The position numbers and the translations under genes were made by a program. The notes under the pieces are model-generated. The model did not search any database and was not told the origin of the DNA. It saw only the letters and a list, made by a program, of their open reading frames with translations. Below are positions 43,519 to 53,489 of a stretch of 64,000 nucleotides of DNA, one piece after another; the stretch's first letter is position 1; every line of letters starts with the position of its first letter. The stretch is from an uncultured Psychrobacter sp. (GTDB lineage: Bacteria; Pseudomonadota; Gammaproteobacteria; Pseudomonadales; Moraxellaceae), in contig CANMUI010000001.1 in NCBI GenBank assembly GCA_947501045.1, positions 186,001-250,000 of the forward strand, given 5' to 3'.

Positions 43519-44562
43519 ATGACCAATCAAACCATTGCCAATGCCGAACGTGAGCTGTATCTGACTTTATTTGACTTAGCGCAAACGCAGCCAAAGGCGC
43601 ATGAATGGTTGGCGCAGCTGCCAAAATGGCTAAATGACATCAAAGATAAAAGCCGCTACGCGCATGCACCAGCTTATCAAGCGGCGGTGGGACATTTGCC
43701 TGTATTGACAGTGGATAGCGTCGATTTAAATAGCGCGGCTATAACGATTGAAGCTCAGCTTAATGATTCTGAGCGCAAACAAATCACCGCGCTACTCAAG
43801 CAATTGATGCCGTGGCGTAAAGGGCCTTTTCAGATTGGTGCTCAGATTGAAAGCCAAATTGGCGATGAGCAATCAGCTATTAAAATAGACACCGAATGGC
43901 GCAGCGATTGGAAATGGGAGCGGGTAGCGCCGCATTTAAGTCCGCTGAGAAATAGACGTGTGCTTGATGTCGGCGGCGGTTCAGGCTATCACGGTTGGCG
44001 CATGGCAGGGGCGGGCGCGGATACGGTTATTATCGTTGATCCGTCGTGCCTTTTTTATCATCAATTTATGGCGATTAGGCATTTTGTCGGAGCTGCTGAC
44101 AACTATAATACTCATTATATTCCCGTGCCACTCGAAGCCCTACCGGAGCACAGTCAGCTGTTTGATACGGTGTTTAGTATGGGCGTGCTTTATCATCGTC
44201 AATCACCATTTGAGCATTTACAGCAGCTCAAAGGTCAGCTAGCAAAAGGCGGCGAGCTGGTACTGGAGACTTTAGTTATTGAAGGCGATGCCAATACCGT
44301 ACTGGTGCCACACAATCGTTATGCGCAAATGAACAATGTATATTTCTTACCATCAGTTGACGCGCTTGTCAGTTGGCTCAAGAAGGTAGGTTTTTCTGAA
44401 GTGCGCTGCGTTGATGTTGATGTCACAACCACAGATGAGCAGCGTAAAACTGAGTGGATGACTTATCAGTCTCTGACAGACTTTTTAGATCCCAACGATG
44501 CCAGCAAAACCATAGAAGGTTATCCGGCACCTAAGCGCGCTACCATTATTGCCAAAAAATGA
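43519..44562 (+). CDS. cmoB: tRNA U34 carboxymethyltransferase
   Basis: Transfers the carboxymethyl group from carboxy-SAM to 5-hydroxyuridine at tRNA position 34. 347 residues. RKGPFQIGAQIESQIGDEQSAIKIDTEWRSDWKWERV carries the CmoB-specific carboxylate-binding region. VLDVGGGSGYHGWRMAGAGADTVIIVDPS is the SAM fold, and FSMGVLYHRQSPFEHLQQLK follows. Works with CmoA (41.6 kb). Confidence 0.95.
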   Translation: MTNQTIANAERELYLTLFDLAQTQPKAHEWLAQLPKWLNDIKDKSRYAHAPAYQAAVGHLPVLTVDSVDLNSAAITIEAQLNDSERKQITALLKQLMPWRKGPFQIGAQIESQIGDEQSAIKIDTEWRSDWKWERVAPHLSPLRNRRVLDVGGGSGYHGWRMAGAGADTVIIVDPSCLFYHQFMAIRHFVGAADNYNTHYIPVPLEALPEHSQLFDTVFSMGVLYHRQSPFEHLQQLKGQLAKGGELVLETLVIEGDANTVLVPHNRYAQMNNVYFLPSVDALVSWLKKVGFSEVRCVDVDVTTTDEQRKTEWMTYQSLTDFLDPNDASKTIEGYPAPKRATIIAKK

Positions 44563-44674
44563 TGGTGCTAAAAAATAGTGGTAATCAAGCAAGTAAGCTG
44601 CTAAAACTAACCAAATAAAAATAGTCAAAACTAGTTTTTATAGCGCCTTAAATGCTAAGTTGCAAGGAAGCAAT

Positions 44675-45886
44675 ATGGCAAGTTTGCTCCAAACTTTAAA
44701 AAAAGACTGGTCACTATCGGCCTCGGTAGCTGGTTTTTTAGCGGTACTTATCGCTTATGCTGGCCCTTTAGTGATATTTTTTCAGGCAGCGCAAGCGGCG
44801 CAGGTGTCAGATGCGATGATGGCTTCTTGGATTTGGGGCATCTCTATTGGGGCGGTCATTCCCGGCATCTATTTATCTATCAAATATAAAACGCCTGTAG
44901 TAGCAGGTTGGTCGGCCCCAGGTACCGCGCTGCTAGTCACTTTATTTCCGCAGATGAGTATCAATGAGGCGGTTGCCGCTTATATCGTCTCTGCTGTCGT
45001 GATATTTTTGGTAGGTATTACTGGCTCTTTCGACAGATTTTTGCGATTGATTCCTAATGGGATTGCTGCAGGCATGATGGCGGGTATTTTATTTCAATTC
45101 GGCTTAGACTTGTTTGTTGCCACCGATACTATGCCTGTGATCGTCTTTAGTATGCTGGCGTGCTATCTATTTGCTAAACGCTACACGCCGCGCTATACCA
45201 TGATTTGGGTATTGGCATGCGGTATCGTTTTGAGTGTCTGGTTTGGTAAAATGAATCCTGTTGATATTAATCTGACGCTAACGATCCCCAAGCTTATCTT
45301 GCCAGAATGGACGTGGCGCTCGGTATTTAACCTTGCCATTCCCCTCATCCTAGTAAGCTTAAGTGGCCAGTTTTTGCCTGGTATGGCCATCTTAAGATTG
45401 AGCGGCTACGAGGTACCAGCCAAACCTATTGTCAGCGCTTTTGGCATTGCCTCCTTAGCCGTCGCTTGTACAGGAGGCATTACGCTGACTTTAGGCGCGA
45501 TCACTGCGGCGCTTTGTACCGGGAAAGATGCTCACGAAAATAAAGAAAAGCGTTATATAGCTGGCATTGCCAATAGCTTGTTTTATTTATTAGGCGGTTT
45601 ATTTGCTGGCAGTATTGTAGCAGTGTTCAGCTTATTGCCTACTGAATTGATTGCAGCTTTAGCAGGTTTGGCACTTATTGGGGCTATCTCGGTCAATATT
45701 AGTATTGCTATGAAGGATGATCGGCAAAGAGATTCGGCCTTGATTACCTTTTTGGCAACCGCTTCAGGCATGCAATTTTTAGGATTAAGCTCTGTATTTT
45801 GGGGCGTGATTATTGGTATCAGCGCTCATTATATATTAACCAAAAAGCAGCTACTACCTAGCTTTTTATTAATAAAATCAGGTTAG
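44675..45886 (+). CDS. BenE-family benzoate/H+ symporter-like protein
   Basis: 403 residues with 11-12 hydrophobic helices. AGPLVIFFQAAQAAQVSDAMMASWIW and TPVVAGWSAPGTALLV at about residues 28-88 are characteristic of BenE, an APC-superfamily transporter for benzoate. The start at ATG 44675 is set by AAGGAAG just upstream. No benzoate-degradation genes (benABCD, catA) are near, so the substrate may be another aromatic acid or the gene may serve a remote pathway. Confidence 0.88.
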   Translation: MASLLQTLKKDWSLSASVAGFLAVLIAYAGPLVIFFQAAQAAQVSDAMMASWIWGISIGAVIPGIYLSIKYKTPVVAGWSAPGTALLVTLFPQMSINEAVAAYIVSAVVIFLVGITGSFDRFLRLIPNGIAAGMMAGILFQFGLDLFVATDTMPVIVFSMLACYLFAKRYTPRYTMIWVLACGIVLSVWFGKMNPVDINLTLTIPKLILPEWTWRSVFNLAIPLILVSLSGQFLPGMAILRLSGYEVPAKPIVSAFGIASLAVACTGGITLTLGAITAALCTGKDAHENKEKRYIAGIANSLFYLLGGLFAGSIVAVFSLLPTELIAALAGLALIGAISVNISIAMKDDRQRDSALITFLATASGMQFLGLSSVFWGVIIGISAHYILTKKQLLPSFLLIKSG

Positions 45887-45916
45887 CCGTAAGCTTAATT
45901 CAGTTGTAAAATATGA

Positions 45917-46135
45917 TTAGATCAGCCACTTTTCAAAAGCGACTTCTAGCAGTAACTTGAGCAAGAAACCCATAAAACCTGCCCCTAAAGCTAAGAAAAT
46001 CCAAAAAGTACCCGCGCGTCCTGCTTCGGATTTTTTGGAGATGTCAAATACGATAAAAAATAAGAAAGCGATGAATATGGGCAATAATACGTATAATCCC
46101 CAATTAGTGATAGTACTTGCAGCAATAGCAAACAT
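45917..46135 (-). CDS. DUF2788 small membrane protein
   Basis: 72 residues with two helices: about 13-30 (LYVLLPIFIAFLFFIVFDIS) and about 43-63 (FWIFLALGAGFMGFLLKLLL), joined by a basic loop KKSEAGRAG. This matches the DUF2788 layout and length. AGGA ribosome binding site 8 nt before ATG. Function unknown. Convergent with the BenE gene. Confidence 0.8.
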   Translation of the reverse strand: MFAIAASTITNWGLYVLLPIFIAFLFFIVFDISKKSEAGRAGTFWIFLALGAGFMGFLLKLLLEVAFEKWLI

Positions 46136-46741
46136 GGTGTGATCCTATATAAAATATTAATATGCTTTATCGATTATAATTATTCTGATTCAGCTATTTG
46201 TGGTCTGTTTTATAGTGAGGCAACTTTTTTATCGCGGTTAAACGATACAAATTAAAGTAATAAGCATATTTATAGAGAAGTAATAATAAAGATAAGAGGG
46301 TTTTTAGGTTCTATATGAGGCCATATTATAACGCGGAATGTCATTGGTATGAATGCTTTACAACCTGCAAACAACAGGAACCCTACAATCAACGTGACTA
46401 GACCGTCACAGGTTGTCATCTGTTTGAGGTATTGAGTAATTGTGAATACTGTTGCCTATAACTAATGCTCAATCAATGCTAGATTTTTTACTAAAACCCT
46501 AGCAAGCGTGAGTACTAATAACGTCGTAATCCATAAATAAAATGTGTTTGCCGCTAAATTTAATGTAAAGGATGCAATCACAGGCAAAGATTGTTATATT
46601 TACAGGTTACTTAGCTTTTGTACTATTTTATCCCCTATAATGCTGATCGCTATTGTAATAAGCGCTTGCTGCTTATATCTAGTTCATTTTGCACCATTTT
46701 TATTGTTTATTTTATTACTTATAATCTGAGTTTATAGCCCT
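46136..46741. other. Intergenic region upstream of argS
   Basis: 606 bp, AT-rich. Contains a small inverted repeat GTGAC-N6-GTCAC near 46399-46414 and presumably the argS promoter. A GTG-started hydrophobic frame in 46544-46729 is not convincing. Nothing else is supported. Confidence 0.5.
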
Positions 46742-48571
46742 ATGTCACAAACCCAAATAGATACATTAGCCTCACTATTCAATCAAGCGGTTGAGGATCT
46801 AAAACAACAAGGCGTATTGCCTGCTGATTGGCAAAATAACAGTCAAATTACGCTCACCAAGGACGCCAACCATGGTGATTTTGCGAGCAATATCGCTTTG
46901 ACGGCTTCAAAAGCGGCTAAAAGCAATCCACGCGCGCTCGCTGAAAAAATAGTCGAGGCACTTCCTGACAATCAAGATATTCGCCAAATAGAGATCGCAG
47001 GACCTGGTTTTATCAACGTGTTTTTAAATAGCGAAGCCAAGTTTGCCGTACTCGATGATATCTTTGATTTGCAAGAGCGCTTTGGTTTGAGCAAACAGTT
47101 TAGAGGTCAAAAACTGCAAGTTGAATTTGTATCAGCCAATCCAACCTCAAGCTTACATGTCGGTCATGGACGCGGCGCCGCTTTTGGCATGAGTGTAGCT
47201 AATTTGTTAGAAGCAGTGGGCTACGAAGTGACGCGCGAGTACTACGTCAACGATGCTGGTCGGCAGATGGATATTTTGGCGACCAGTGCTTATCTGCGTT
47301 ATTTGGAAGCCAATGGTGAAAAAGTACAGTTTCCAGTCAACGCTTATCAAGGCGATTATGTCCGTGATATCGCTGAGACCTTAAAAATGCAGCATGGCGA
47401 TAGCTACGTCCATAGCTTTGAGCAAATAGCGCAGGATGTGCCACAAGACGCGCAATTTTCAACTAATGAGGCGGGTGAAAAAGAGCTGATATCTGGTGAT
47501 AAAGAAGCACACATTGATGGGCTGATTGCTAATAGTAAAAAGCTATTGGGCGCAGGCTACGAGCTGTTTTTAAATGCAGCTTTAAGCGGTATTTTGGCCG
47601 ATATCAAAGATGATCTCAATGATTTTGGGGTCCGTTATGAGCGCTGGTTTAGCGAAAGATCTATTAGCGATGAGATTGAGCCTGCACTACAAATATTGGA
47701 TGACAAAGGTTATCTGTATGAAAAAGACGGTAATATTTGGTTCAAGTCAACCGAGTTTGGCGATGAAAAAGATCGGGTAGTGCGCCGAGCGAATGGCCAG
47801 ACCACCTACTTTGCTTCAGATATTGCTTATCACAAAAACAAATTTGATCGCGGTTTTGATAAAGTCATTGATGTTTTAGGGGCTGATCATCATGGTTATG
47901 TGCCTCGCGTCAGAGCGGCATTGCTAGCCCTCGGTATTGATGCCGATCGTCTGGATGTCGTACTGGTACAGTTTGTCGCCCTATGGCGCGGAGATGAGAA
48001 AATTCAGATGTCATCGCGTTCCGGTAAGTTTGTGACTCTGCGGGAGCTGCGCGAAGAAGTCGGTAATGACGCTGCGCGCTTTTATTACGTAGCACGTAAG
48101 CCTGAGGTACACGTTGATTTTGATCTGGAGCTGGCGAAATCTCAAAGCAAAGATAATCAGGTTTATTATATTCAATATGCCCATGCCCGCGTTTGCCGAG
48201 TGTTAGAAAAATTGGAGGCCAGTGGCCTTGCTGTTAATGACATCGTTGGCAAACAGCAGCAAAATTTGCTTACCGCATCAAGCGAAGATGAGCTGATCAA
48301 ACTACTTGGCGCGTATCCGGCAACTTTGCTACGGGCAGCGACAGGTTATGAGCCGCATGTATTGACCAATTATTTAAAAGAGCTGGCGGCGCTATTTCAT
48401 GGTTGGTATGACAGTAATCGCATTTTGCCGATGAGTTTGACCTCAGGCGCGGTGCCCAATCAAAACGAGCTTGATATGATGCAAGCGCGTCTGCGATTGT
48501 CCAAAGCAGTACGCCAAGTATTAGCCAACGGTCTGAGCTTATTAGGATTGTCCGCGCCCTCTAGTATGTAA
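46742..48571 (+). CDS. argS: Arginyl-tRNA synthetase
   Basis: Class I synthetase charging tRNA-Arg. 609 residues. N-terminal Add-1 domain. HIGH-equivalent motif in SANPTSSLHVGHGRGAAFG near residues 134-152. KMSKS-like loop KIQMSSRSGKFVTLRELREEVG near 420-441. The C-terminal anticodon-binding helical domain runs from VYYIQYAHARVCRVLEKLE and includes the sequence ELAALFHGWYDSNRI. Followed closely by the SPOR gene. Confidence 0.97.
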   Translation: MSQTQIDTLASLFNQAVEDLKQQGVLPADWQNNSQITLTKDANHGDFASNIALTASKAAKSNPRALAEKIVEALPDNQDIRQIEIAGPGFINVFLNSEAKFAVLDDIFDLQERFGLSKQFRGQKLQVEFVSANPTSSLHVGHGRGAAFGMSVANLLEAVGYEVTREYYVNDAGRQMDILATSAYLRYLEANGEKVQFPVNAYQGDYVRDIAETLKMQHGDSYVHSFEQIAQDVPQDAQFSTNEAGEKELISGDKEAHIDGLIANSKKLLGAGYELFLNAALSGILADIKDDLNDFGVRYERWFSERSISDEIEPALQILDDKGYLYEKDGNIWFKSTEFGDEKDRVVRRANGQTTYFASDIAYHKNKFDRGFDKVIDVLGADHHGYVPRVRAALLALGIDADRLDVVLVQFVALWRGDEKIQMSSRSGKFVTLRELREEVGNDAARFYYVARKPEVHVDFDLELAKSQSKDNQVYYIQYAHARVCRVLEKLEASGLAVNDIVGKQQQNLLTASSEDELIKLLGAYPATLLRAATGYEPHVLTNYLKELAALFHGWYDSNRILPMSLTSGAVPNQNELDMMQARLRLSKAVRQVLANGLSLLGLSAPSSM

Positions 48572-48649
48572 CCCTCTAGTAGATGACGATACAATGATAA
48601 TTACCAACAATTCGATAATGATTAGTAGATTGAGTTTGGAGAAAGATCC

Positions 48650-49480
48650 ATGCTAGCCAAAAAACCTAAGGGTGCCACCGAAAAACGCAAATCAAGTAGC
48701 GTATCAGGCCTACTGTGGATGTTTGTAGGGGCAGTATTGACCCTAATGATTGGGGTGTTTTTATACCTCTCCCCATTGTTTGACTTTAGCCCTGCTGGCA
48801 GTAGCGCTGAAACTAATCCTGAGCGTCAAGTACAACCGCGAGTTGAAACGGATACCGATAATAGCGATTATGAGTTTTATGATATTTTGCCCAATCAAGA
48901 GATGGCAACCATTCCTGATGAGGATTTTGGTGACATAAATAATTCTCAAACCGACGATATAAGTGATTTTGAGCCTGATGTAGTCATTAATCAGCCTGAG
49001 AATAGTGCAGGCCGTGATGAGGATTCAGGTAACTTTGGCATCTCTGAGAGTACGGTAATTGAACCTAGCCGCAGTAACGATGTTAGTAACAATGTTAATA
49101 ACAACGCTGCCAATAACGATGATATTGTGATTGTCGAAGAAGAAGCAACCTACGATGGCACACCATCTACAAACAACAATACTGCTAACAGAACCAACAA
49201 TCTAGGTTCAGGAACGGCAAGCGTACAGCAAGCTGCGCCAGCGACCACTTATATTTTGCAAATAAATAGCTTCGGCAATGCAGATGAGGCGGATCGTCGC
49301 CGTGCCCAAGTGCTTATGGCTGGCGTGGATGCTAGGGTCATCAAAAATACCACGGGTAATGGCCTGCCTATTTATCAAGTTATCTCGCGACCAATGAATA
49401 GTCGTCAAGCCGTTGCTAGTGCGCAGCAGCGTCTCCAGAATAACGGTATCGACTCTATTATCGTTGAACAGCGCCGTTAG
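48650..49480 (+). CDS. SPOR-domain inner-membrane protein
   Basis: 276 residues. Basic N-terminus, one transmembrane helix (GLLWMFVGAVLTLMIGVFLYLSP, about 20-42), then a disordered periplasmic linker of about 150 residues rich in Asn, Asp, Glu and Thr. A C-terminal SPOR domain (TYILQINSFGNADEADRRRAQ, then the VISRPMNSRQAVASAQQRL segment) binds denuded peptidoglycan at division sites. The topology is that of FtsN, and the position directly after argS is that of FtsN-like proteins in relatives, but FtsN identity is not proven. GGAG ribosome binding site. Confidence 0.88.
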   Translation: MLAKKPKGATEKRKSSSVSGLLWMFVGAVLTLMIGVFLYLSPLFDFSPAGSSAETNPERQVQPRVETDTDNSDYEFYDILPNQEMATIPDEDFGDINNSQTDDISDFEPDVVINQPENSAGRDEDSGNFGISESTVIEPSRSNDVSNNVNNNAANNDDIVIVEEEATYDGTPSTNNNTANRTNNLGSGTASVQQAAPATTYILQINSFGNADEADRRRAQVLMAGVDARVIKNTTGNGLPIYQVISRPMNSRQAVASAQQRLQNNGIDSIIVEQRR

Positions 49481-49514
49481 GTTTATGGTTCAATGTTGAG
49501 AGGTTTATCAAATT

Positions 49515-49540
49515 AAAAGCGTCACAATGACGCTTTTTTT
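49515..49540 (+). terminator. Terminator after the SPOR gene
   Basis: AAAGCGTCA (49516-49524) pairs with TGACGCTTT (49528-49536) around the tight loop CAA, followed by T. Strong hairpin. Confidence 0.92.
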
Positions 49541-49623
49541 ATACTTTTTTTTCGGTAACTTTTATCTTATATTGAGCATTTTCAGTGTAAATCTTTAACC
49601 AAAACTAAATTAAGAGCTTAATA

Positions 49624-50718
49624 ATGAGCGTATCTGATTCAGTAATACCGCCTGTCAGTCCTATCAAAGCATTTTTCCAAAAGTACTTTATTGACGCCTT
49701 TACTGGTATGGCTTTAGGATTATTTGTCACTTTGATTGCAGGACTTATTATCTCGCAGATTGGCGGCTGGTTGCATCTGCCTGCTTTGGTAGCTGTGGGT
49801 AAGCTGGCTTCTATCCTTATGGGTGCTGGTATCGGCGTCGGTATTGCTTATTATCTCAAAGCGCCGACACTGGTCATGCTTAGCTGTTTGGTAGCTGGAA
49901 TGTTGGGAGCGCATTCTGAGGCACTGATGGCGGGCACGCTATTTATTCCCCAAGAAGCTGGTCCGGCAACCTTTTTGGCGCTACCGGGCAATCCAATAGG
50001 CGCATATTTGACCTCAGTGTTTGCTTACCGCGCAGGTACGCTAGTTGCGGGCAAGACTAAGCTTGATATTTTATTAATTCCCTTATTGGTATGTACGGTG
50101 GCATTGGTAGTTTGCGCGCTGCTCAATCCTCCGGTCGTTGCAGCTGTCAACGCTATTGGACAAGGTATTCAAGCGGCAACTGAGTTGCAACCATTCTTGA
50201 TGGGTGTGGTCATTGCAGTGGTAGTCGGCATACTATTGACGCTACCCACATCAAGCGCGGCTATTTGTATCGCTATTGGTCTTGGCGGCGTAGCAGGAGG
50301 TGCGGCAGTAGTGGGCTGCGCCGCTCATATGATAGGCTTTGCTGTTGCAAGCTTTAAGGATAATGGTTTTAGCGGCGTCATCTCACAAGGTTTGGGGACT
50401 AGCATGCTCCAGATTCCCAATGTGCTTAGAAAGCCTTTGGTTTTATTGCCAGCAGTGATTGCCAGTGCCATTGTCGGCCCTATTGCCACCGTAGGTTTTG
50501 GACTGGCTTGCACGGCGACGGGCGCGGGTATGGGGACGGCGGGGTTGGTTGGCGTCTTTGGGGTACTTGAAGCCTCAACAGAGATTATGAGTAGTGCTCA
50601 GTTGTGGACGGCAATCATTTTACTCATGTTTGTACTACCAGCGCTCATTGCTGGAATAGTAGCTTATATTATGCGCAAATTTGGCTGGCTAGTAGCAGGT
50701 GATATGAAACTGCCCTAA
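49624..50718 (+). CDS. PTS EIIC-like membrane protein (PTS_EIIC_2 family), orphan
   Basis: 364 residues, about ten hydrophobic helices. The layout FIDAFTGMALGLFVTLIAGLI, then LPGNPIGAYLTSVFAYRAG, LLTLPTSSAAICIAIGLGGVAGGAAVVGCAAHM and GFGLACTATGAGMGTAGLVG fits the PTS_EIIC_2 family of EIIC-like proteins found without EIIA/EIIB domains. No other PTS component is adjacent, so sugar phosphorylation is doubtful and transport of an unknown solute is more likely. Own terminator. Confidence 0.8.
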   Translation: MSVSDSVIPPVSPIKAFFQKYFIDAFTGMALGLFVTLIAGLIISQIGGWLHLPALVAVGKLASILMGAGIGVGIAYYLKAPTLVMLSCLVAGMLGAHSEALMAGTLFIPQEAGPATFLALPGNPIGAYLTSVFAYRAGTLVAGKTKLDILLIPLLVCTVALVVCALLNPPVVAAVNAIGQGIQAATELQPFLMGVVIAVVVGILLTLPTSSAAICIAIGLGGVAGGAAVVGCAAHMIGFAVASFKDNGFSGVISQGLGTSMLQIPNVLRKPLVLLPAVIASAIVGPIATVGFGLACTATGAGMGTAGLVGVFGVLEASTEIMSSAQLWTAIILLMFVLPALIAGIVAYIMRKFGWLVAGDMKLP

Positions 50719-50759
50719 AAATATTTTGGAAGCTGACTTCTATTGTGTTATCGCTTAGC

Positions 50760-50789
50760 AAAAAGCTCAGTTCAAAACTGAGCTTTTTA
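50760..50789. terminator. Bidirectional terminator
   Basis: AAAAGCTCAG (50761-50770) pairs with CTGAGCTTTT (50778-50787), A/T flanked on both sides, between the converging EIIC-like and SDR genes. Confidence 0.88.
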
Positions 50790-50800
50790 TTAACTGATTT

Positions 50801-51850
50801 TTATTCAAATTTTGGGTTTAGTCGTTGCGTGTTTTCTACTTTTTTGCCCTTTAGCTTACGTGAGAGCCTATTAGCACGATTTACAACGCTGCTATAATTT
50901 GCTGGAAAAAGACGCTGAACGACATCCATCATTTTGGCATCGTTACCAATTAGGCAACGCGGCTGATTGGTCGCCGCCGCGTGCAAAATGACCCAAGCGG
51001 CATCATTAGCATCAAACTTCAACAGTTTATTGAAGCTAGCAATGGCTTTGGGACCTGCACGCATACCGATATCACTGATACTGTCATTGCCGCGTGCGCT
51101 ATTAGCAATGTTGGTCTTGATACCACCCGGATGGACACAGGTCGCTGAGACCCCAGCACGCTGAATATCTAGCTCCTGACGTAGGCTCTCGGTAAAGCCG
51201 CGTACCGCAAACTTACTGGCATTATAAGCGGACTGTGAGGGCTGCGCGGTCAAACCAAACAAGCTTGAGATGTTGATAATATGACCGTGCTCACTAAACT
51301 GACGCCCGTTATTATCATTTGTATTGATCTCGCCTTTATTGACTTCGCTTAGCTTCACACTGTTTTTGATCAGTGGTAAAAACGCTTTGGTGCCGTAGAC
51401 CACGCCCCAAAAGTTGATGTCCATGACCCATTCAAGCTCGTCAATACTGCTGCCCTCTACGCTGGAATACAGCGCCACACCAGCATTATTAAAGATAAAG
51501 TTAACCTTGTCATGAGCGCTCATTACGCTTTGTGCCCAAGCATCAACGGCGTCTTTGTCTGAGACATCAAGGACAGTGGTAGTGACTTTAACATCGTAAT
51601 CGGCGAGCAAATCTTGAGTCTGCGCCAGCTGTTCTGCATTGATATCTGATAATGCCACATGGCATCCCATCCGTGCTAAATGCATGGCAAGGGCGCGTCC
51701 CATACCAGAGCCTGCTCCCGTGATAGCGGCGACATGATCGCGGTAGTAGGCAGTAAGGTCATTATGATTGTCTGTATTTACAGTAGAAGTACTAGCAAGA
51801 GGAAAATGTTGACGCAGCGCGGCCGTCATAGCGGTAATATTGTTAAGCAT
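50801..51850 (-). CDS. Short-chain dehydrogenase/reductase
   Basis: 349-residue SDR. Cofactor loop ITGAGSGMGRALAMHLAR near residues 39-56, with Asp at the end of strand 2 (ALSDIN) favouring NAD(H). NNAG near 126. The catalytic Ser/Tyr/Lys set lies in INISSLFGLTAQPSQSAYNASKFAVRGF. An extra 33 N-terminal residues and a C-terminal extension (KLLKFDANDAAWVILHAAA onwards, ending in a basic tail) resemble acyl-/lipid-linked SDRs of Acinetobacter and Psychrobacter. Substrate unknown. Confidence 0.87.
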   Translation of the reverse strand: MLNNITAMTAALRQHFPLASTSTVNTDNHNDLTAYYRDHVAAITGAGSGMGRALAMHLARMGCHVALSDINAEQLAQTQDLLADYDVKVTTTVLDVSDKDAVDAWAQSVMSAHDKVNFIFNNAGVALYSSVEGSSIDELEWVMDINFWGVVYGTKAFLPLIKNSVKLSEVNKGEINTNDNNGRQFSEHGHIINISSLFGLTAQPSQSAYNASKFAVRGFTESLRQELDIQRAGVSATCVHPGGIKTNIANSARGNDSISDIGMRAGPKAIASFNKLLKFDANDAAWVILHAAATNQPRCLIGNDAKMMDVVQRLFPANYSSVVNRANRLSRKLKGKKVENTQRLNPKFE

Positions 51851-52017
51851 GATAAACAGTCCTTTGTTTTATTATATTAACTTATTATTGATAAGCGGTA
51901 TAAATCCGAAAACCTACCTTAGCATAATTTGTCAGTCTCTCTATTTATAATCAGTAGACGTGGCTGTCACTTTATAAAGCTTGCTAGCAGCTCCCTAGAA
52001 TGTATAAGTAAGCAGAC

Positions 52018-52057
52018 ACAAAAACGGCGTCTGCTATAAAATAAGCCAGACGCCGTT
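52018..52057 (-). terminator. Terminator after clpX
   Basis: An 11-bp stem, AACGGCGTCTG (52023-52033) with CAGACGCCGTT (52047-52057). On the minus strand it is followed by TTTTTGTG. About 60 nt past the clpX stop. Confidence 0.88.
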
Positions 52058-52118
52058 AGTTGAAAATTACTATGTAGCTCAAAATTAGATAGCTTAAAAC
52101 AAGAGCCTCTAAAACGCA

Positions 52119-53396
52119 CTAAGCAATTTTTGGCGTTTTGCCTTCATTAATAACCTGCTCATCCACCATAACAGTTTTGGCATTTTTCATTGAAGGCAGC
52201 TCGTACATGGTTTCAAGCAGAGCGTTTTCTACGATAGAGCGCAGACCACGCGCCCCTGTCTTACGCTCCATAGCCTTTTTGGCAATGGCATCCAATGCTT
52301 CTTGAGTAAAGCTAATCTCAGCGCCTTCCATATCAAAAAGATACTTGTACTGTTTTACCAGTGCATTTTTAGGCTCGGTCAATATCTGAATCAAAGCTTC
52401 TTCATCCAGCTCTTGCAGTGCTGCAATCACAGGCAAACGGCCAATAAGCTCAGGGATAAGGCCAAACTTGATCAAATCCTCAGGTTCCACCTTTTGCAGT
52501 AGCTCTGAGCTGCGGCGGCTATCATCTTTTGAGCTGACATCAGCATTAAAACCGATACCTGTCTTTTCAGTACGCTGCTGAATCACTTTATCAAGGCCAG
52601 CAAAAGCGCCGCCGACGATGATTAAGATATTGCTAGTGTCTACCTGAATGAGCTCTTGCTGCGGATGCTTGCGGCCACCATGCGGCGGAATAGCAGCAAC
52701 CGTACCTTCGATCAGTTTAAGTAGTGCTTGCTGAACACCTTCACCCGAGACATCACGAGTGATGGACGGGTTATCGCCTTTTTTACTGATTTTATCAATC
52801 TCATCAATGTAAATGATGCCTTGTTCAGCTTTGCTCACATCATAATCAGAAGCTTGTAGCAGCTTTTGGACGATGTTTTCAACGTCTTCACCCACGTAAC
52901 CGGCTTCTGTTAGAGTAGTGGCATCAGCCATAGCAAAAGGTACATCGAGCAGACGCGCTAAAGTTTGCGCCAGCAACGTCTTCCCAGAACCAGTGGGTCC
53001 TATTAGCAAGATATTACTTTTAGCCAGCTCAACCATCGCATCATCCGCGCCAATCCGAGCTTTTTTGCTGTCATTAGCCAAGGTTTGGCTGACCTTTAAA
53101 CGCTTGTAATGGTTGTAAACGGCGACTGCCAGAGCTTTTTTGGCCGCGTCTTGTCCGATGACGTACTCATCAAGCTTAGCACGCAGCTCCTTTGGCGTCG
53201 GTAGTTTTTTATTGACCCATGAGGTATCAAGATCGCTATTAGTGTCATCATCATCCGCAGCGCTGTCAGCGATTAGATCAGTACACAGCTCGATGCATTC
53301 GTTACAAATATTGGCATCGTCAGACGCAATCAGCTGTTTAACTTCGCTTTTAGCTTTACCGCAAAACGAGCAATGCGGGGTGTTGTCTTTTGCCAT
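52119..53396 (-). CDS. clpX: ClpX, ATP-dependent unfoldase of ClpXP
   Basis: AAA+ unfoldase that feeds substrates to ClpP. 425 residues. N-terminal C4 zinc domain CSFCGKAKSEVKQLIA...CNEC (about 9-38), Walker A GPTGSGKTLLAQ near 126-137, Walker B IIYIDEIDKI near 190-199, sensor and ClpP-contact loop regions following. Complete, with GGAG upstream of the ATG. Third gene of tig-clpP-clpX on the minus strand. Confidence 0.98.
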   Translation of the reverse strand: MAKDNTPHCSFCGKAKSEVKQLIASDDANICNECIELCTDLIADSAADDDDTNSDLDTSWVNKKLPTPKELRAKLDEYVIGQDAAKKALAVAVYNHYKRLKVSQTLANDSKKARIGADDAMVELAKSNILLIGPTGSGKTLLAQTLARLLDVPFAMADATTLTEAGYVGEDVENIVQKLLQASDYDVSKAEQGIIYIDEIDKISKKGDNPSITRDVSGEGVQQALLKLIEGTVAAIPPHGGRKHPQQELIQVDTSNILIIVGGAFAGLDKVIQQRTEKTGIGFNADVSSKDDSRRSSELLQKVEPEDLIKFGLIPELIGRLPVIAALQELDEEALIQILTEPKNALVKQYKYLFDMEGAEISFTQEALDAIAKKAMERKTGARGLRSIVENALLETMYELPSMKNAKTVMVDEQVINEGKTPKIA

Positions 53397-53489
53397 ATAA
53401 AGGCACTCCTAGAATTTGATTCTTATATAGTCTGTTTGCTAAGTTGGCTATCAGTTTTTATGACGGCGGATGAATAAGATGCTTAGTAC

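Noticed and set aside
46544..46729. 61-residue hydrophobic frame upstream of argS
   Set aside because: Starts at GTG without a ribosome binding site, composition follows the AT-rich intergenic background, and no family is recognised.
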